Source of the DNA: Oscillospiraceae bacterium
GTDB lineage: Bacteria; Bacillota; Clostridia; Oscillospirales; Oscillospiraceae
Length of the DNA stretch: 40,100 bases
Direction of reading: 5' to 3'
Assembly: GCA_017538965.1 (NCBI GenBank)
Contig: JAFYHU010000088.1
Coordinates: 1-40,100 of the forward strand
Below the pieces are notes generated by a model. The model did no database searches. It had not been told where the DNA came from and was given only the letters and a program-made list of their open reading frames with translations. Shown piece by piece: positions 32,244 through 40,100 of this stretch (position 1 is its first letter; the number at the start of each line of letters is the position of its first letter). The translations under genes and the position numbers were made by a program.

Positions 32244-32287
32244 ACCGGGCCTGAGCAAAGATTCCCGCATTGTAAAGGAAATCAAGT

Positions 32288-32962
32288 ATGCAGATCACCG
32301 AAGCCGTTCTCTGCTGTCTGATCGGATATCTGCTGGGCAACTTCAGCCCGGCCTATCTGTTCGGGAAAATCAAAGGTTACGACATCCGAAAAGAAGGTTC
32401 GGGCAATGTCGGCGCGACGAATGCCTTCATTCTGGTAGGGAAACATGCCTTCTTCATCACGGCGGCCCTGGATATTCTGAAGGCTTTTGCCGCCTGGAAG
32501 CTCTGCGCGTTTCTGTTCCCGGACTTCGTCGTTGCCGGCCCCCTTGCCGGCGTGGCCTGCGTGGTCGGTCATATGTATCCCGTATTTCTGGGCTTCCAAG
32601 GCGGGAAAGGACTCGCAAGTCTCGGCGGCGTGGTCCTCGCCTGGCATTGGCAGTGGTTCTTCTTCCTGCTCGGCGCAGCGATCCTGATCGCCTTTGCCAC
32701 GCGCTATGTCTGCCTGGTGGCGCCGATCATGTCGGTTGTCATCCCGGGCTGCTATTACTGGGACACCGGATTCGTGACCGGCACGGCTGTGCTGCTTTTG
32801 CCCGCGATCCCCATCTTTGTCAAGCACTGGGAAAACTTTGTCCGCATCCGGGAAGGAACGGAGATGCGGACAAGCTTCATCTGGAATAAGGAAGCGGAGC
32901 TCAGACGCATAGGAAAATGGAATCAAAAAACCGAGAATCAGCTGAAGAGACGCGAACAGTAG
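32288..32962 (+). CDS. plsY: Acyl-phosphate:glycerol-3-phosphate acyltransferase
   Basis: 224 residues, five or more membrane helices. The three PlsY signature blocks are present: GNFSPAYLFGKIKGYDIRK with GSGNVGATN near 39-47, GHMYPVFLGFQGGKGLAS near 97-114, and the C-terminal IFVKHWENFVRIREGTE. It transfers acyl groups from acyl-phosphate to glycerol 3-phosphate, the first step of phospholipid synthesis in Bacillota. The C-terminal tail is about 25 residues longer and basic. Located between two aminotransferase genes; a functional link is not evident. Confidence 0.95.
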   Translation: MQITEAVLCCLIGYLLGNFSPAYLFGKIKGYDIRKEGSGNVGATNAFILVGKHAFFITAALDILKAFAAWKLCAFLFPDFVVAGPLAGVACVVGHMYPVFLGFQGGKGLASLGGVVLAWHWQWFFFLLGAAILIAFATRYVCLVAPIMSVVIPGCYYWDTGFVTGTAVLLLPAIPIFVKHWENFVRIREGTEMRTSFIWNKEAELRRIGKWNQKTENQLKRREQ

Positions 32963-33037
32963 ACGGCAGGCGCTGCTGCGCTGCACTGCGGCCGCATCCG
33001 TCCGAAAAAGCGTCTGTAAAAGGAGGAAGACAACGAC

Positions 33038-34210
33038 ATGTATAATGAAATCGTGCACAGCCTGGGTGTTGCACCCAACCCGATCCGCCAGGTCTTTGAA
33101 TACGGACGCCGGCAGGCCAAACTGGTCGGGCCGGAGAATGTATATGACTTCAGTCTCGGCAATCCGTCCATTCCGGCGCCGCCTTCGGTGAACCGCGCCA
33201 TTCACGAGATTCTGGACAGTCAGAGCAGCATCCGGGTTCACGGCTATACAAGCGGCGCAGGCGGAGACCTGCTGCGCAATGCCGTTGCCGAAAACCTCAA
33301 CCGCCGATTCGGAAGACATGCCGGACCGGAGAATGTGTTCATCACCTGCGGAGCCGCCCCGGCTCTCCTCGCGGCCATGTCGGCACTTTCGGTGCCGGGC
33401 AGCGAAATCATTGCCATCGCGCCGTACTTCATGGAGTACAAGCCCTTTACCGAAGCGGCCGGCAGCCGTTTTGTGCTGGTTCCGGCGGATCCAGAGGCCT
33501 TCCAGATCAACTTCGAGGCGCTGGATGCGGCCATCAACGAACACACCCAGGCGGTGATTCTGAATTCCCCGAATAACCCGAGCGGCGTTGTGCTCAGCGA
33601 AGAAACCCTGCGCCAGGCAGCCGCGCTCCTGAGCGGGAAAGCGGCAAAGTTCGGGCACCCGATCTATATTCTCGCAGACGAGCCGTACAGAGAACTGGTC
33701 TACGACGGGGTGACGGTTCCGTTTATCCCGAACATCTACCCGGACACCATCGTCTGTTATTCCTGGTCCAAATCCCTGAGCCTGCCGGGCGAGCGAATCG
33801 GCTATGTCTATGTGTCCGAAGACGCAGCCGATTCCAAAGAGGTCTTTCATGCCGTTGCGGGTGCTTCACGGGCGATCGGACATATCTGCGCGCCGTCACT
33901 GATTCAGCAGGCCGTTGCCGCCTGCATTGACTGCATGCCCGATCTGGAAGCCTATGATGTCAACCGGAAGCTCCTCTGGAACGGCCTGACGGAAATCGGA
34001 TATGAATGTGTCAAACCCGAAGGCGCTTTCTACCTCTTCGTGAAAACGCCCGGCGGCGACAACAGCGTGTTTGTGGAGAAGGCCCTGAAGCGGAATCTGC
34101 TGCCGGTCGCCTCAGAACCTTTCGGAGTCGAAGGCTATCTGCGCCTCGGCTACTGCGTTTCCAAGAACATGATCGAACGCGCCCTACCCATCTTCAGGGA
34201 AATCTTCTGA
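33038..34210 (+). CDS. Class I PLP-dependent aminotransferase, second copy
   Basis: 390 residues with AAAGGAGG upstream. Marks: DFSLGNPSIPAP, TCGAAPALLAAM, LNSPNNPSGVVL, ILADEPYRELVYDG and the PLP-lysine motif SWSKSLSLPGERIGYVYV, ending GYLRLGYCVSKNMIERALP. It differs clearly from the 31047 protein (different N-terminal motif and active-site segment), so it is a separate subfamily rather than a recent duplicate. Substrate unknown. Ends just before a bidirectional terminator. Confidence 0.9.
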   Translation: MYNEIVHSLGVAPNPIRQVFEYGRRQAKLVGPENVYDFSLGNPSIPAPPSVNRAIHEILDSQSSIRVHGYTSGAGGDLLRNAVAENLNRRFGRHAGPENVFITCGAAPALLAAMSALSVPGSEIIAIAPYFMEYKPFTEAAGSRFVLVPADPEAFQINFEALDAAINEHTQAVILNSPNNPSGVVLSEETLRQAAALLSGKAAKFGHPIYILADEPYRELVYDGVTVPFIPNIYPDTIVCYSWSKSLSLPGERIGYVYVSEDAADSKEVFHAVAGASRAIGHICAPSLIQQAVAACIDCMPDLEAYDVNRKLLWNGLTEIGYECVKPEGAFYLFVKTPGGDNSVFVEKALKRNLLPVASEPFGVEGYLRLGYCVSKNMIERALPIFREIF

Positions 34211-34225
34211 TCCCGAGAAAAAATC

Positions 34226-34251
34226 AAAGCCCTGCCGTCCGGCAGGGCTTT
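34226..34251. terminator. Bidirectional terminator between aminotransferase and DUF554 genes
   Basis: AAAGCCCTGCC (34226-34236) pairs with GGCAGGGCTTT (34241-34251) between two convergent genes. The minus strand shows a T-rich stretch (GATTTTTTC) after the stem. Confidence 0.9.
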
Positions 34252-34254
34252 GCG

Positions 34255-34947
34255 TCATTTCAGGATTGCGAACCACAGGATGGGAAGGAAGATTGCCGGC
34301 AGCATGTTGGCAACGCGGATGCGTTCGTTGGCGCAGTCCAGCAGGTTCAGCGCCATGCCGATCAGGATGACGCCGCCGACGGCCGACATCTCGGTAACGG
34401 CCGCCTCGCTGAGCGCACCGCCGATCACGCCGGCCAGAAGCGTGAGCGCTCCCTGAAACACAAGAACGAACAGCGCGGAACAGGTGACGCCGAAGCCCAT
34501 GGCGGCGCCGAAGGCCATCGACGAGACAAAGTCCATCATGCTTTTGGCATAGATGATGCTGTAGTTGTGCCGGATGCCGGCCTCCAGCGAGCCCATAATG
34601 GTCATCGAGCCGATGCAGAACAGAATGCTGGCCGAAACAAAACCCTCGGTAAAGCGGCCGCTCTCGGCTTTTCCTTTCGGAAGCTTCGCTTTGATAGCGT
34701 CACCGGCATGCTCGATGGCATCGTCGATGTGCAGCAGTTCGCCGATGACGGTTCCGAGCACCATGCACAGGATCACGCACAGCAGTTCCTGCGTCCCGAG
34801 GGCGCTCTGAATGCCGATCAGCGCCGTACACAGTCCCAGGGCTTTCATGACGGCATTTCGAAGACTCTCGCTCAGACGGCTGCGGAACAGAATGCCGATC
34901 AGGCTTCCGCACAGCACCGTTGCAGTGTTTACCAATACAGCAGGCAT
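34255..34947 (-). CDS. DUF554 family membrane protein
   Basis: 230 residues, six or seven hydrophobic helices, with the family's typical opening (NTATVLCGSLIGILF) and SASILFCIGSMTIMGSLEAG, MDFVSSMAFGAAMGFGV and GGALSEAAVTEMSAVGGVILIGMALNLL. DUF554 (YdfK/YqgA-like) proteins are inner-membrane proteins with uncertain, possibly transport, function. Starts at ATG 34947 with GGAGGTTGTGAGG upstream. Confidence 0.9.
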   Translation of the reverse strand: MPAVLVNTATVLCGSLIGILFRSRLSESLRNAVMKALGLCTALIGIQSALGTQELLCVILCMVLGTVIGELLHIDDAIEHAGDAIKAKLPKGKAESGRFTEGFVSASILFCIGSMTIMGSLEAGIRHNYSIIYAKSMMDFVSSMAFGAAMGFGVTCSALFVLVFQGALTLLAGVIGGALSEAAVTEMSAVGGVILIGMALNLLDCANERIRVANMLPAIFLPILWFAILK

Positions 34948-34966
34948 ATCGTCCTCACAACCTCCA

Positions 34967-34996
34967 TTACTCGCTGCTCCAGCCGGTAGGCTTCCG
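34967..34996 (-). pseudogene. Relic duplicate of the 3' end of the YhaN-like gene
   Basis: On the minus strand these 30 bases encode RKPTGWSSE and a stop, matching the last codons of the gene ending at 35041 (RKPAGWTSE and stop) with 24 of 30 bases identical. Several differences are silent third-position changes. It lies beyond the terminator hairpin of that gene and is probably the remnant of a lost tandem paralogue or of a duplication. Confidence 0.55.
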
Positions 34997-35006
34997 ATAT
35001 CTGTCT

Positions 35007-35031
35007 CCCTCCCCGCCGAAGGCGGGGAGGG
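35007..35031 (-). terminator. Hairpin after the YhaN-like gene
   Basis: CCCTCCCCGCC (35007-35017) pairs with GGCGGGGAGGG (35021-35031) around GAA. The T-run is absent on the minus strand and weak (TTCTTT) on the plus strand; position ten bases after the stop of the minus-strand operon supports a terminator role. Confidence 0.6.
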
Positions 35032-35040
35032 TTCTTTCCC

Positions 35041-36963
35041 TTATTCACTGGTCCAGCCGGCAGGTTTGCGGCAAGTGAAGAGGATGATCTGCCGCTTTAA
35101 TGCCAGCTTCCGCAGAAGCTTCATGGCCTGCGCCTCGCGCGTCTCATCCAGGTTGACCAGAGCATCGTCCAGAATCAGCGGACAGGGTTCTCCCTCGGGG
35201 AGAGCCAGCTCGCAGACAGCCAGGCGGACGGCCAGATACATCAGATCCAGCGTTCCGGCGCTCAGGTATTCCGAATCCCGGGCAACCGTATCGTCCCTGG
35301 TACGGGTACGGGCGGAAAAGTCCTGCCCGATCAGGATATCTTCATAGCGTCCGCCGGTCATCTCGCTCATATATTGTGCGGCGACCCTTCCGAGCTCCGG
35401 CGAGAATCGGTTCTGGATTTCGGTGTCAGCCTCCCGCAGCAGTTCCTGTGCAAGGGTGATGGCGTCGTATTCGTCCTGAATGGTTTCGTATTCGCTGCGC
35501 AGCGCCGAAAGGGAGCTGGTCAGAACCATCGGATCTCCCATCGCGGAGAGTTTGCCGCTGATGCCCGAAATGTGGGCAGTGAGAGCAGACACTTCGGCGC
35601 GTTTTTGCTGCAGTCGGCGATTCAGCCGAGCAGCCTCCGAGTCACCGCCGGTAAAATCAAGATCGTTGACGGCTTCTTCTTCGAGACGGTGCAGTTCCTG
35701 CCCGGCGCGGTCCAGCCGCTCACGGCTTGCACGTTCGGCCTCCTCCGCCTGAGAAATGGCAGCTTCCAGAGCTTCCCGTTCCGCCAGAATTCGATCCAGA
35801 TCCTCCGGAACCGAAATGCCGTACTTCCTGAGGAGACGGCCGCGCTCGGCCTGCGCTTCCCGCGAAGCCTGAAGCGAACGGGAATAACGCAGGAAAAAGA
35901 TGACCGCACCGATACAGCAGAGCCCGGCACCGAGAATCAGAGGCAGGCGGGATGCCATGCCGTAAAAAGCGGCGAGGACAACAGCCAGAATCGAGAAGGC
36001 AACGGCCGGCAACAGCGCAAGCCCGGGCTTGCTTTCCGCTTCCGCCTCGCTGAGGAAGGCACGATCCTGCCGGACTTCCGCCTCCAGCTCTTCAGCGGAA
36101 CGGTTGCCGAATTCGTTTCTGCGCAGGGCGTCCCGGCTCTGGCTGAGTGAGAGCAGCGCGGCATCGTGATCGTCGCTGCGGGCCTGAACCTGAGAGCGGC
36201 CGTCGCGCAAACGGCGCATGGCTTCGGTACGCTGACGCCGTCGGGCGTCGGAGACCTGCTCTTCCAGGGCGGCACATTCCCTGTTGGCCGCCTCCAGTTT
36301 GGCTTCCAGCTCGTTTGCGGCATCCACACTGCTGTCCATTTCGCTGAGCCGCCGCTGGGTTTCGTCCATCTCAACCTCAAGAGCGGGAAGAAGGCCTTTG
36401 CGATGATAGCGGCGTTTATGCTGCCAGGCTTTCAGGCGGGCGTCGGCCTCGGAGAATGAGGTCTGCTCATCGCCGCTGGAGACAATGGAATGAATCCGTT
36501 TTTCCAGCTCGGGACTTCCCTTGACGGCGACGCCGCCCTGCTCGATAAAGGCGCTGCGCCGAAAGACTTCCCGGTTGATGCCGGTCAGAAGCTCGCCGCA
36601 GTTGGAACCCGTCATCCCCTCCACGGGACGGTTGCTTCCTGTATAAACGGCGGAGAACTCCCGCATGGGTGCGCTGCGCGAAACGGTTGTACGCTGCAGG
36701 GTCATGTCAAAGCCGTCCGCGGTCACATCCATGCTGCCTTCCATCGGCGCACCGGACCAGGGAGCATAGCGCTGCTTATCCGGCAGCGAGCCGGCCCGCG
36801 CGCGCTCGGAACTGTCGATTCCGTAAAGCATGGCGCGGATAAAGGCGCACCAGGTGGATTTTCCGCTCTCATTCGGCGCATAAATGACGTTCAGCCCGCC
36901 GTGAAAACGCAGGGTCTCATTCTGCAGTTTCCCGAAAGAGGCCTGCAGTTTACGAATGATCAC
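35041..36963 (-). CDS. YhaN-like SMC/Rad50-type ATPase
   Basis: 640 residues from GTG 36963, behind GAGGAGGTGG inside the end of the upstream gene (14-base overlap). Walker A is YAPNESGKST at about 28-37; a Q-loop-like FIEQGG follows. Long coiled coils (residues 205-310 and 365-510) flank two hydrophobic helices near 311-358 (LALLPAVAFSILAVVLAAFYG, LILGAGLCCIGAVIFFL), as in YhaN and unlike SbcC. ABC signature LSAGTLDLMYLAVRLAV and Walker B LILDDALVNLDE lie at the C-terminus. It pairs with the upstream phosphoesterase as a YhaO-YhaN (SbcD-SbcC-like) DNA repair complex, probably membrane-associated. Confidence 0.9.
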   Translation of the reverse strand: MIIRKLQASFGKLQNETLRFHGGLNVIYAPNESGKSTWCAFIRAMLYGIDSSERARAGSLPDKQRYAPWSGAPMEGSMDVTADGFDMTLQRTTVSRSAPMREFSAVYTGSNRPVEGMTGSNCGELLTGINREVFRRSAFIEQGGVAVKGSPELEKRIHSIVSSGDEQTSFSEADARLKAWQHKRRYHRKGLLPALEVEMDETQRRLSEMDSSVDAANELEAKLEAANRECAALEEQVSDARRRQRTEAMRRLRDGRSQVQARSDDHDAALLSLSQSRDALRRNEFGNRSAEELEAEVRQDRAFLSEAEAESKPGLALLPAVAFSILAVVLAAFYGMASRLPLILGAGLCCIGAVIFFLRYSRSLQASREAQAERGRLLRKYGISVPEDLDRILAEREALEAAISQAEEAERASRERLDRAGQELHRLEEEAVNDLDFTGGDSEAARLNRRLQQKRAEVSALTAHISGISGKLSAMGDPMVLTSSLSALRSEYETIQDEYDAITLAQELLREADTEIQNRFSPELGRVAAQYMSEMTGGRYEDILIGQDFSARTRTRDDTVARDSEYLSAGTLDLMYLAVRLAVCELALPEGEPCPLILDDALVNLDETREAQAMKLLRKLALKRQIILFTCRKPAGWTSE

Positions 36964-38065
36964 GCACGGCCACCTCCTCGGCATTGTCCAGCGCAGCCAG
37001 ACCCCAGCGCGCCGCCTGCTCGATGCGGACACGCTCGCTTTCATCTTTTGCCGCGTCAAAACGGGTCCGCAGCTTGCTGAGGAAGATGCCCCGCAGGCTG
37101 TCTTCTCCGGCGCAGTCCCAGATGTCCCGACGCAGCCGGGTCTTGTCTTCCAGCTGGAGCGCAAAGAACATCTCGTCCAGATTCTGATGCAGTTTTCGCA
37201 GGTCCGGAGCCTGATCGGTCTCGCCGGTCAGGGTGATCCGATAAATATCCCGGGAAGTGTCATCCGGAAGCGTGGTATGAATCAGCAGAAGCGGATCTTT
37301 GCCCGTGATATCCAGCTGCAGCGATTCATAGCGGCGGGAAGCAACGGAAGCCGTCCGCAGGATGCAGTCATCCCCATTGAGTTCGACAATATTCACGGTC
37401 TTCTGTCCGCACTCATCAAAGCCGCGCCCTTCCGGACAGCCCGGCCAGGCGTACCAGGTGTTCCCGCTGCGCTGGAGCCCGGAGGCAAGGTGCGTATGAC
37501 CCAGCGCGGCATAATCGATGCCGCTGGCGGCGAGGTCTTCGGAAGAGACGGGATTATACGGAGAATTCGGATTTCCGACTTCGGCGTGCATGCACAGGAG
37601 ATTGTAGACACCGGGCTTCCGCTCGGCATGGAAGCCCCGCAGCAGCGCAGGAGCATTCTTGTCCGTGAAGGCGGCGCCGTAGACCCGCGCATCGGCAGAG
37701 GGAACCGAGAGAAAGTGAATCGCGTTTTCGCGGAACACATGTACATTTTCCGGAAGCTTCAGCCGAGCCCAGGGAGAGCGGTCCGTATAGCAGTCATGAT
37801 TCCCGGGAGAGATGAAAACAGGGCAGGGGACATTCGAAAGACTGCGGATCAGTTCTTCTCCGGTTTCGTGATAGGTGTTTTCACTGTCCAGCAGATCGCC
37901 GCTGAGCAGCAGCAGGTCAGCGCTCTCATTTGCCGCAAGGACGGAGAGCGCATTCAGCAGATCGCGTTGCTCTTCCCTGCGCATGGCCGCCTTGGCTGCC
38001 GAAAGCGCCTGAAAGGGCGAATCCAGATGGAAATCCGCCGCATGGATGATTTTGATGCTTCTCAT
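36950..38065 (-). CDS. YhaO-like DNA repair exonuclease (SbcD/Mre11 family)
   Basis: 371 residues from ATG 38065, which overlaps the ymdB stop (ATGA). Calcineurin-like nuclease motifs: HAADFHLDSPF at 7-17, LSGDLLDS near 50, PGNHDCYTD near 85, CMHAEVG and GHTHLASG. The C-terminal capping region is of YhaO type. Mre11/SbcD-type nucleases work with an SMC-like ATPase; that partner is the next gene, sharing 14 bases. Confidence 0.9.
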   Translation of the reverse strand: MRSIKIIHAADFHLDSPFQALSAAKAAMRREEQRDLLNALSVLAANESADLLLLSGDLLDSENTYHETGEELIRSLSNVPCPVFISPGNHDCYTDRSPWARLKLPENVHVFRENAIHFLSVPSADARVYGAAFTDKNAPALLRGFHAERKPGVYNLLCMHAEVGNPNSPYNPVSSEDLAASGIDYAALGHTHLASGLQRSGNTWYAWPGCPEGRGFDECGQKTVNIVELNGDDCILRTASVASRRYESLQLDITGKDPLLLIHTTLPDDTSRDIYRITLTGETDQAPDLRKLHQNLDEMFFALQLEDKTRLRRDIWDCAGEDSLRGIFLSKLRTRFDAAKDESERVRIEQAARWGLAALDNAEEVAVRDHS

Positions 38066-38835
38066 GTCAGCCTCACCGCCTCCGCCTGCAGACACTTGCC
38101 CGTTTCGCTGTCAACGGTAAAAATGCAGCCTTCCAGCCTGCACGGCCCTTTGCCCGCCTCGTAGCGCCGCGGCGGGTCCCCCATGAACTTGCCGATGCTC
38201 TGCTCTACATCAATCCCCAGAACCGAGTGGACGGCACCGGTCATCCCCAGATCCGTGATATAGCCGGTGCCTTTCGGCAGCACGCAGGCGTCCGAAGTCT
38301 GCACATGCGTGTGGGTGCCCCAGACAGCCGAGACCTTTCCGTCCAGCAGATAGCCCATGGCACGCTTCTCGCTGGTCCCTTCCGCGTGAAAATCCACAAG
38401 GACAATTTTCTCCTGAATTTCGGCGGCGTAGCCGTCGGCGATCAGGAAGGGGTTGTCCGTGTTGTTGTCCAGCGTAAAACGCCCTAAGAGATTCAAGACG
38501 CAGATGTCGCCGAAATCACGGCTGTAGACCGCAATGCCGCGTCCCGGACACTGCGGACCGTAGTTGGCCGGCCGCAGGATGCGGCTGCGCTCGGCGAGAT
38601 AGGGCTGCAGCTCGGTCCGGGTCCAGGTGTGATTTCCCAGCGTGATGACGTCAGCTCCTGCACGCAGAATGCTGTCCGCCTGGCGGGGAGTGATGCCGAC
38701 CACATTGGCATTTTCTCCGTTCACCACGGTAAAGGCAATGCCGCGGTCTTTCTGCAGCTGCTTCAGATTTTTTTCCAGAAACTGCAGCCCGGGATCTCCG
38801 CAGATGTCCCCGACCGCAAGAATGTTGACTTGCAT
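38062..38835 (-). CDS. ymdB: YmdB-family phosphodiesterase
   Basis: 257 residues from ATG 38835 (MQVNILAVGDICGDPG), chosen because GGAGCGG lies upstream and the family begins here. Metal-binding motifs: VGDICGDPG at 8-16, NGENAN, LGNHTW, DFHAEGTSEK and GTHTHVQT. YmdB hydrolyses 2',3'-cyclic nucleotides and affects biofilm and motility decisions in Bacillus. Here it heads an operon with the YhaO/YhaN-like pair, with a four-base overlap. Confidence 0.9.
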   Translation of the reverse strand: MQVNILAVGDICGDPGLQFLEKNLKQLQKDRGIAFTVVNGENANVVGITPRQADSILRAGADVITLGNHTWTRTELQPYLAERSRILRPANYGPQCPGRGIAVYSRDFGDICVLNLLGRFTLDNNTDNPFLIADGYAAEIQEKIVLVDFHAEGTSEKRAMGYLLDGKVSAVWGTHTHVQTSDACVLPKGTGYITDLGMTGAVHSVLGIDVEQSIGKFMGDPPRRYEAGKGPCRLEGCIFTVDSETGKCLQAEAVRLT

Positions 38836-38866
38836 GAATAACCGCTCCAAATGAATAAGTGAGAGT

Positions 38867-38895
38867 ATTCTACCATTTTCCGCGCTGATTCGCAA
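38867..38895 (-). promoter_or_regulatory. Promoter of the ymdB operon
   Basis: Minus-strand TTGCGA (38890-38895) and TAGAAT (38867-38872) are 17 bases apart, about 31 bases before the ATG. Confidence 0.6.
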
Positions 38896-38933
38896 CGGGG
38901 TCTTTCCGCTCTTTCCATTTTCCGCAAAAAAAG

Positions 38934-38963
38934 TTGAACTGTCCCCGCATCCTGTGATATAAT
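38934..38963 (+). promoter_or_regulatory. Promoter of the GMP synthase gene
   Basis: TTGAAC (38934-38939) and TATAAT (38958-38963) are 18 bases apart, about 30 bases before the ATG. The leader is too short for a purine riboswitch. Confidence 0.7.
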
Positions 38964-38994
38964 CTGCCGGAAATCATGATAACGGAGGTACATC

Positions 38995-39978
38995 ATGGCA
39001 GATATCAGACGACCTGAGGATATGCAGCGGATTACCACATCCGAGCTGGCAAAAGCTTTTATCGATGAACAGATTGCTGCCCTGCGCGCGCAGATCGGAG
39101 ACCGGAAGGTTCTCCTGGCCCTGTCCGGCGGAGTCGATTCGTCCGTTGTTGCCGCCATGCTGATCAAGGCGGTCGGCCCGCAGCTGACCTGCGTTCATGT
39201 GAACCACGGTCTTCTGCGCAAAGGGGAACCGGAGCAGGTGATCGAGGTTTTCCGCAATCAGATGAACGCCAATCTGATCTATGTCGATGCGGTAGATCGT
39301 TTTCTGGACAAGCTGGCCGGAGTTTCGGATCCGGAAACCAAGCGGAAGATCATCGGCAATGAATTCATCGAAGTCTTTGCCGAGGAAGCCCGGAAGCTGG
39401 ACGGCATCAGTCTGCTGGCACAGGGAACCATCTGGCCGGATATTCTGGAAAGCGAAGCGGGCATCAAGGCCCACCACAATGCCGGCGGTCTGCCTGACGA
39501 TCTGAACTTTGAACTGGTCGAACCAGTCCGCATCCTCTTTAAGGACGAGGTCCGCGTGGTCGGCAAGGAACTCGGCCTTCCGGACGGCATGGTCTACCGC
39601 CAGCCCTTCCCCGGACCGGGGCTCGGCGTACGCTGCGTCGGCGCTATCACCCGCGACCGGCTCGAAGCCGTGAGAGAGTCCGACGCCATTCTGCGCGAGG
39701 AGTTTGCCAAAAACGGACTCGCAGGCAAGGTCTGGCAGTATTTCACGATTGTACCGGACTTCCGGTCTACCGGCATCTGCGACGGGCAGAGAACCTTTGA
39801 GTGGCCGGTCGTGATCCGTGCCGTCAACACGCGCGATGCCATGTCGGCGACCGTCGAAGACGTGCCCTTTGCCCTGCTGCAGCATATCACGCAACGGATT
39901 ACTCACGAGGTCAAAGGCGTCAACCGCGTCCTCTTCGACCTGACGCCGAAACCCACCGCTACCATCGAGTGGGAATGA
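38995..39978 (+). CDS. guaA: GMP synthase ATP-pyrophosphatase subunit, no glutaminase domain
   Basis: 327 residues, ATG behind GGAGG. P-loop SGGVDSS at 44-50, VNHGLLRKGE, AQGTIWPDILES, QPFPGPGLGVR and the dimerisation end TPKPTATIEWE make a complete ATP-PPase plus dimerisation part of GMP synthase (XMP to GMP). The usual 190-residue N-terminal glutamine amidotransferase domain of bacterial GuaA is absent and the promoter lies directly in front, so this is not a truncated annotation. Such two-subunit enzymes are usual in archaea; here the glutaminase is either encoded elsewhere or the enzyme uses ammonia. No glutaminase gene is in the window. Confidence 0.9.
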   Translation: MADIRRPEDMQRITTSELAKAFIDEQIAALRAQIGDRKVLLALSGGVDSSVVAAMLIKAVGPQLTCVHVNHGLLRKGEPEQVIEVFRNQMNANLIYVDAVDRFLDKLAGVSDPETKRKIIGNEFIEVFAEEARKLDGISLLAQGTIWPDILESEAGIKAHHNAGGLPDDLNFELVEPVRILFKDEVRVVGKELGLPDGMVYRQPFPGPGLGVRCVGAITRDRLEAVRESDAILREEFAKNGLAGKVWQYFTIVPDFRSTGICDGQRTFEWPVVIRAVNTRDAMSATVEDVPFALLQHITQRITHEVKGVNRVLFDLTPKPTATIEWE

Positions 39979-39988
39979 GATACGAAAA

Positions 39989-40056
39989 CCGGAAAACCCA
40001 GTAAAATCAAGGCTTTCCGGCTTCGCAATGGTTCCTTTGATAACAATTTGATAACA
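39989..40056. other. Inverted and direct repeats after guaA, possible attachment site
   Basis: CCGGAAA (39989-39995) and TTTCCGG (40014-40020) form a dyad 18 bases apart; TTTGATAACA is repeated in direct orientation at 40036-40045 and 40047-40056. The 3' end of guaA is a known integration site of genomic islands, and such short repeats are typical of integrase sites. No integrase is visible before the window ends; the rest of 39979-40100 shows no gene. Confidence 0.35.
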
Positions 40057-40100
40057 GTTGCATGATCTCCCTTTATTCTCCCTATCAAGGGGTTTGGGGG

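Noticed and set aside
32282-33850. 522-codon minus-strand open frame
   Set aside because: Antisense to plsY and the second aminotransferase, both with full family motifs.
38860-38994. Purine riboswitch before guaA
   Set aside because: The predicted leader is only about 25-30 bases and shows no three-way-junction sequence.
1-40100. CRISPR arrays, tRNA or rRNA genes
   Set aside because: No regularly spaced repeats and no recognisable tRNA or rRNA sequence on either strand.

Overview
The window looks like chromosomal DNA of an anaerobic Bacillota (Clostridia-like) bacterium of moderately high GC. The basis is the gene set: a Re-type citrate synthase, PlsY, a YmdB/YhaO/YhaN-like set, an MsmX/UgpC-type ATPase, LexA, DUF554, strong AGGAGG ribosome binding sites and TTGACA/TATAAT promoters. 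No rRNA, tRNA or CRISPR array was seen. Species cannot be fixed from sequence alone.

Layout. 1-7620 is a decayed accessory region, visibly more AT-rich in places. It is bracketed by two direct copies (559-685 and 7491-7617) of the start and promoter of an Rpn-type PD-(D/E)XK nuclease gene. Between them lie a large membrane-anchored PIN-like protein with a small partner, a second PIN protein overlapping a 75-aa gene, a Cys-rich hypothetical, a candidate type I toxin-antitoxin locus (6479-6750), and fragments of AraC, XRE, UvrD-like helicase and small membrane-protein genes. The right-hand repeat abuts and truncates a nucleotide-sugar epimerase gene whose operon partner is an unusual HTH-UDP-glucose dehydrogenase fusion (7773-9266).

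9.5-16 kb holds three P-loop ATPases of the AAA_14/DUF4143 (two) and ATPase_2/DUF234 (one) type, and a HipA-like kinase with an overlapping HTH-protein gene. Each of the three ATPase promoters is bracketed by a pair of palindromes whose sequence is particular to that gene. At 16.0-18.0 kb a LexA-like repressor behind a perfect 26-bp palindrome leads an operon of two tandem paralogues, the second carrying an in-frame amber codon.

18.1-21.3 kb (minus strand) is a three-gene operon: a zinc-ribbon membrane protein, a secreted TPM-domain protein ending in a Ser/Gly/Cys tail with two CSSC units, and a radical SAM/SPASM enzyme. This suggests a peptide- or protein-modifying cassette and is one of the two best candidates for an undescribed system; the ATPase operator pairs are the other.

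From 21.4 kb on the content is mostly housekeeping: Re-citrate synthase, GntR regulator and isocitrate dehydrogenase (2-oxoglutarate/glutamate supply); a SWIM-SNF2 helicase; a YfcE-type phosphodiesterase and a DJ-1 protein; a sugar ABC ATPase under a LacI/CcpA-like operator; two class I aminotransferases flanking plsY; DUF554; a YmdB-YhaO-YhaN-like overlapping operon; and a GMP synthase lacking the glutaminase domain, with att-like repeats just beyond its 3' end.
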